Part shown: positions 63,801 to 64,000 of the stretch, piece by piece | Position numbering within the stretch: the stretch's first letter is position 1 | Layout: every line of letters begins with the position of its first letter | Origin: Nemopilema nomurai | Taxonomy: Eukaryota > Cnidaria > Scyphozoa > Rhizostomeae > Rhizostomatidae | Assembly: GCA_003864495.1 (NCBI GenBank) | Contig: ML133436.1 | Span: 1,717,756-1,781,755, forward strand | DNA: 64,000 nt | Direction: 5' to 3' | The notes under the pieces: generated by a model | The model's input: the letters and a program-made list of their open reading frames with translations, nothing else | Told to the model about the DNA's origin: nothing | Database searches by the model: none | Made by a program: the position numbers and the translations under genes

Positions 63801-64000
63801 ACTACAATGACGATAGGGACAAGAGACGTTCCAGGGGTAGCCAGCGTTCTTTAACGAGGGAAGATAACTACAATGACGATAGGGACAAGAGACGTTCCAG
63901 GAGTGGTCAGCGTTCTTTAATGAGAGAAGATGACTACAATGACGAATGGGAGGTTGATGTAGACGTCGTGTCAGCACCATCTACACCCAATGTGTATGAT
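39848..64000 (+). CDS. SDK: Sidekick cell adhesion molecule (3' end beyond window)
   Basis: Sidekicks are single-pass homophilic adhesion proteins with 6 Ig and 13 FN3 domains, and this gene shows exactly that set. Exons: 39848-39896, 41289-41576, 42480-42785, 43685-43793, 44336-44520, 45108-45380, 46074-46210, 46849-46987, 47367-47642, 48307-48598, 49063-49133, 49448-50631, 51010-51080, 51493-51727, 52428-52543, 53287-53473, 53985-54284, 54743-55063, 55602-55672, 55810-56044, 56526-56641, 57056-57290, 57757-58053, 58883-59011, 59607-59780, 60521-60655, 62277 to at least 64000. All are GT-AG and phase-compatible once one surplus base is allowed near 48573-48576 and another near 50298-50318. 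The product so far is about 2551 residues: roughly 1940 extracellular, one membrane segment and at least 574 cytoplasmic. The tail is much longer than the roughly 200 residues of vertebrate Sidekicks. Seven introns or exons hold tandem repeats. Confidence 0.92.
41289..41576 (+). CDS. SDK: Sidekick Ig domain 1
   Basis: Encodes IACSTTGNP (first Cys), VSWMKDG (core Trp) and DAGYYQCVARN (second Cys), a complete Ig domain in one phase 1-1 exon. Confidence 0.92.
42480..42785 (+). CDS. SDK: Sidekick Ig domain 2, first Cys missing
   Basis: Has YRWKKNG and DAGRYTCEVEN, but SSFIQAIPRLNINP occupies the B-strand where a Cys is expected. Human SDK1 also lacks this Cys (AAILNLLPI), so the loss is a family trait that supports the Sidekick call. 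Confidence 0.9.
43685..44520 (+). CDS. SDK: Sidekick Ig domain 3 (two exons)
   Basis: Exon 43685-43793 gives APSLLKSPSDITARQG and VIMECFPNI. Exon 44336-44520 gives TITWRKNGAPL, RRLTIVTPERTDEGQYSCES. They join in phase 2 inside the domain. Confidence 0.9.
45108..45380 (+). CDS. SDK: Sidekick Ig domain 4
   Basis: PPAFVTTTM, MVWCNATAYP, YQWFWYHN and DGGVYQCVAKNDAG give both Cys and the core Trp. Single phase 1-1 exon. Confidence 0.92.
45515..45975. repeat. 57-bp minisatellite, Sidekick intron 6
   Basis: Eight copies of a 57-bp unit containing CCCCGTTTTTTAATCTCCC and GCACCGTGCTCAAAGCGCC. Most copies read TCTCCCAG, so each unit also looks like a 3' splice site. C-run length varies between copies. 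Long open frames on both strands here arise from the stop-free repeat. Confidence 0.95.
46074..46987 (+). CDS. SDK: Sidekick Ig domain 5 (two exons)
   Basis: Exon 46074-46210 gives VVPCYAVGAPRPTIRWLRN and exon 46849-46987 gives GYLQITNSIKADSGRFTC. They join in phase 0. The intron between them is largely a degenerate tandem repeat. Confidence 0.92.
46385..46835. repeat. Degenerate CCAATGTGAY tandem repeat, Sidekick intron 7
   Basis: About 450 bases of 10-11 bp units related to CCAATGTGATT and CCAATGTGACC, with a CTATATAATA variant recurring near the right end. It lies directly before the acceptor of the second Ig5 exon. Confidence 0.92.
47367..47642 (+). CDS. SDK: Sidekick Ig domain 6
   Basis: VWLPCEVRHDPTVNVTREWR and TFTCHVFSPGGN match human LHCGATHDPRV and YSCEIVSEGGN. 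The HDP motif is a good Sidekick marker. Confidence 0.93.
48307..48598 (+). CDS. SDK: Sidekick FN3 domain 1, one frameshift near the end
   Basis: LTLTWLAPEDNGG, YELQIKNETG and YSFKVAARNEVGRE are standard FN3 strands. The exon is 292 bases and ends one base out of phase with the following phase 1 acceptor. Removing one C from the CCCC at 48573-48576 makes it 291 bases and gives NIEAPSRAPTNL across the junction, a typical FN3 boundary. Confidence 0.85.
49063..49133 (+). CDS. SDK: Sidekick FN3 domain 2, first exon
   Basis: A 71-base exon encoding PSRAPTNLHV and KIVLRWT, phases 1 to 0. Its length equals that of the first exons of FN3-6 and FN3-10. A second AG ten bases downstream is possible but would break this match. 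Confidence 0.8.
49448..50631 (+). CDS. SDK: Sidekick FN3 2 (rest), 3, 4, 5 in one large exon
   Basis: This 1184-base exon, GC-rich against its surroundings, encodes the rest of FN3-2 (PPPFQYHNGKLKGYNVYYRG, like human PPPETEHNGVLRGYILRYR), FN3-3 (from about 49696), FN3-4 (from about 50016) and FN3-5 (from about 50310). A one-base surplus around 50298-50318 shifts the frame between DAQTRTT and PGQPTKPVLV. The domain-boundary introns seen elsewhere in the gene are missing here. Confidence 0.9.
51010..51727 (+). CDS. SDK: Sidekick FN3 domain 6 (71 + 235 bases)
   Basis: Exon 51010-51080 gives PSSPPTNLRASAVG and LLIEWV. Exon 51493-51727 begins PPPKYTWGSSTIFYKIKLVS after TTTTCTAAAG and ends TARTAED. 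The exons join in phase 0. Confidence 0.88.
52428..53473 (+). CDS. SDK: Sidekick FN3 domain 7 (116 + 187 bases)
   Basis: Exon 52428-52543 gives VVNVSWTPVP and NGVILGYY. Exon 53287-53473 gives IYYNIRSEPL, YATYQIRMSAYTKTGEG. Join in phase 0 right after the C-strand Tyr. Confidence 0.9.
53518..53690. repeat. Three copies of a roughly 70-bp unit, Sidekick intron 16
   Basis: TTACCTTCTCTTTAGATTGA-like words recur three times with partly conserved spacers. Each is a pyrimidine tract followed by TAG, so each resembles a splice acceptor. Confidence 0.75.
53985..54284 (+). CDS. SDK: Sidekick FN3 domain 8
   Basis: A single 300-base phase 1-1 exon with VQITWLPPLRPNGAIVSYEV and YYIFRVYAKTRLGRG. Confidence 0.92.
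54743..55063 (+). CDS. SDK: Sidekick FN3 domain 9
   Basis: A single 321-base phase 1-1 exon with ILVKWRPRDDGKSPIRAYTL and SYSFRIKATNDVGDS. Confidence 0.92.
55602..56044 (+). CDS. SDK: Sidekick FN3 domain 10 (71 + 235 bases)
   Basis: Exon 55602-55672 gives APKGAPRNLKI and LRIEWE. Exon 55810-56044 gives GLPVEFLLRYRERGKSQW and YEISMAAKNDRGTGPW. The exon lengths equal those of FN3-6. Confidence 0.9.
56526..57290 (+). CDS. SDK: Sidekick FN3 domain 11 with multibasic loop
   Basis: Exon 56526-56641 (116 bases) gives IKVRWSAPP and GNLLGYK. Exon 57056-57290 gives IEYQRLGG, then a basic run RKRRRRRS (57083-57106), then FSRFKITVRAYNGAGDGP. The basic run sits in the loop after the C strand and fits a furin-type cleavage site. 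Confidence 0.9.
56650..56765. repeat. 16-18 bp tandem repeat, Sidekick intron 21
   Basis: About seven degenerate copies of a unit like TTTTTCAAGTCTAATAT lie just inside the donor of the first FN3-11 exon. Confidence 0.88.
57757..58053 (+). CDS. SDK: Sidekick FN3 domain 12
   Basis: A single 297-base phase 1-1 exon with DIQWKMPCSPNGYISAYQRK and EYKIQLKAATRGQGFG. Confidence 0.9.
58330..58553. repeat. 13-bp minisatellite, Sidekick intron 23
   Basis: About sixteen copies of GGATGCCCTTTGA with small changes (ACCC, AATTT, AAGG variants). Confidence 0.93.
58883..59780 (+). CDS. SDK: Sidekick FN3 domain 13 (129 + 174 bases)
   Basis: Exon 58883-59011 gives TPGKPKILSISG and KLSWEEGSDGNSPIVYYKIQ. Exon 59607-59780 gives GWEVRYDQWG and QYLFRVVAENRVGAS. 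Join in phase 1. Confidence 0.9.
60521..60655 (+). CDS. SDK: Sidekick transmembrane segment
   Basis: FHAELWFILLIVVVAILIIA continues into a hydrophobic stretch ending ILFICL, then CLRRRRNEK as a positive stop-transfer. Phase 1 on both sides. This sets the preceding chain outside and the next exon in the cytoplasm. Confidence 0.95.
61350..61582. repeat. 21-bp minisatellite, Sidekick intron 26
   Basis: About eleven copies of AACATGCAGATTTGTAAATC plus one C. A 21-base period keeps one frame open on each strand, which produces apparent heptad peptides that are not genes. Confidence 0.93.
62277..64000 (+). CDS. SDK: Sidekick cytoplasmic tail exon (open at window edge)
   Basis: An acceptor TATCCTAG opens a frame in phase 1 that runs 1724 bases with no stop to the end of the window. 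The tail is highly charged and low in hydrophobic residues. It has an acidic start (EETGEEAMEEKEKARLSD), a possible tyrosine motif NPNYDAW, two copies of a 35-residue unit around VISPE and ARKASLRRS or ARRASLRRS, and five copies of a 22-residue unit with GSQRSL. No stop or C-terminal PDZ ligand is seen because the exon continues outside. I recognise no globular domain. Confidence 0.85.
63053..63324 (+). repeat. Two copies of a coding unit in the Sidekick tail
   Basis: Bases 63053-63156 and 63221-63324 encode matching stretches: VISPESLKARKASLRRS and VISPEDLRARRASLRRS, followed by similar EEHRRGHGYRSEG and DEYRMAHGYKSEG. The offset is 168 bases, a multiple of three. Confidence 0.88.
63638..63955 (+). 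repeat. 66-bp coding minisatellite in the Sidekick tail
   Basis: Five units of 21-22 codons, each with RGSQRSL or a close variant followed by an Asp/Asn-rich stretch (TREDDYNDDRDKRRS). The central copies are almost identical at DNA level, so the array is young or homogenised. Confidence 0.93.

Overview
The window is nuclear DNA from an animal, most likely a non-bilaterian such as an anthozoan cnidarian. The genes have GT-AG introns of a few hundred bases to about 3.7 kb, intergenic DNA is AT-rich, there are many intronic minisatellites, and the proteins are metazoan families (fascin, class C GPCR, group VI iPLA2, Sidekick). The phylum is an inference from gene content and architecture; no sequence search was possible.

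Layout. Minus strand, 0.7-18.6 kb: a two-exon fascin gene (693-4965), then two intronless class C GPCR genes in tandem (8229-10756 and 15907-18564). A decayed CR1/L2-like LINE 3' end (13690-14175) lies between the two receptors. Plus strand, 21.9-37.4 kb: a complete 12-exon calcium-independent phospholipase A2 gene (PLA2G6-like, 804 aa predicted, ankyrin repeats plus patatin-like lipase). Its first intron holds an 871-bp transposon with terminal inverted repeats. Its eighth intron is mostly a 31-bp minisatellite that repeats the gene's own 3' splice site about 51 times. Plus strand, 39.8 kb to the window edge: a Sidekick-type adhesion gene with a signal peptide, 6 Ig domains, 13 FN3 domains, one membrane segment and a cytoplasmic tail of at least 574 residues that is still open at base 64000.

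How the genes relate. These are unrelated housekeeping, signalling and adhesion genes, not an operon. Fascin bundles actin, the receptors sit in the plasma membrane, iPLA2 remodels phospholipids, and Sidekick is a homophilic cell adhesion molecule. Only the two receptors are related to each other, as tandem paralogs.

Main points of interest: (1) the splice-acceptor minisatellite in iPLA2 intron 8, in which using any upstream copy adds a premature stop; (2) Sidekick exon lengths that repeat with a period of four FN3 domains, plus a merged intron-poor exon; (3) a very long Sidekick tail with repeated PKA-like motifs and a seven-residue basic run in FN3-11; (4) two mGluR-like receptors that appear to have lost the glutamate contacts; (5) five single-base frameshifts, all in the +1 direction, in three otherwise well-conserved genes, most simply explained as assembly errors.
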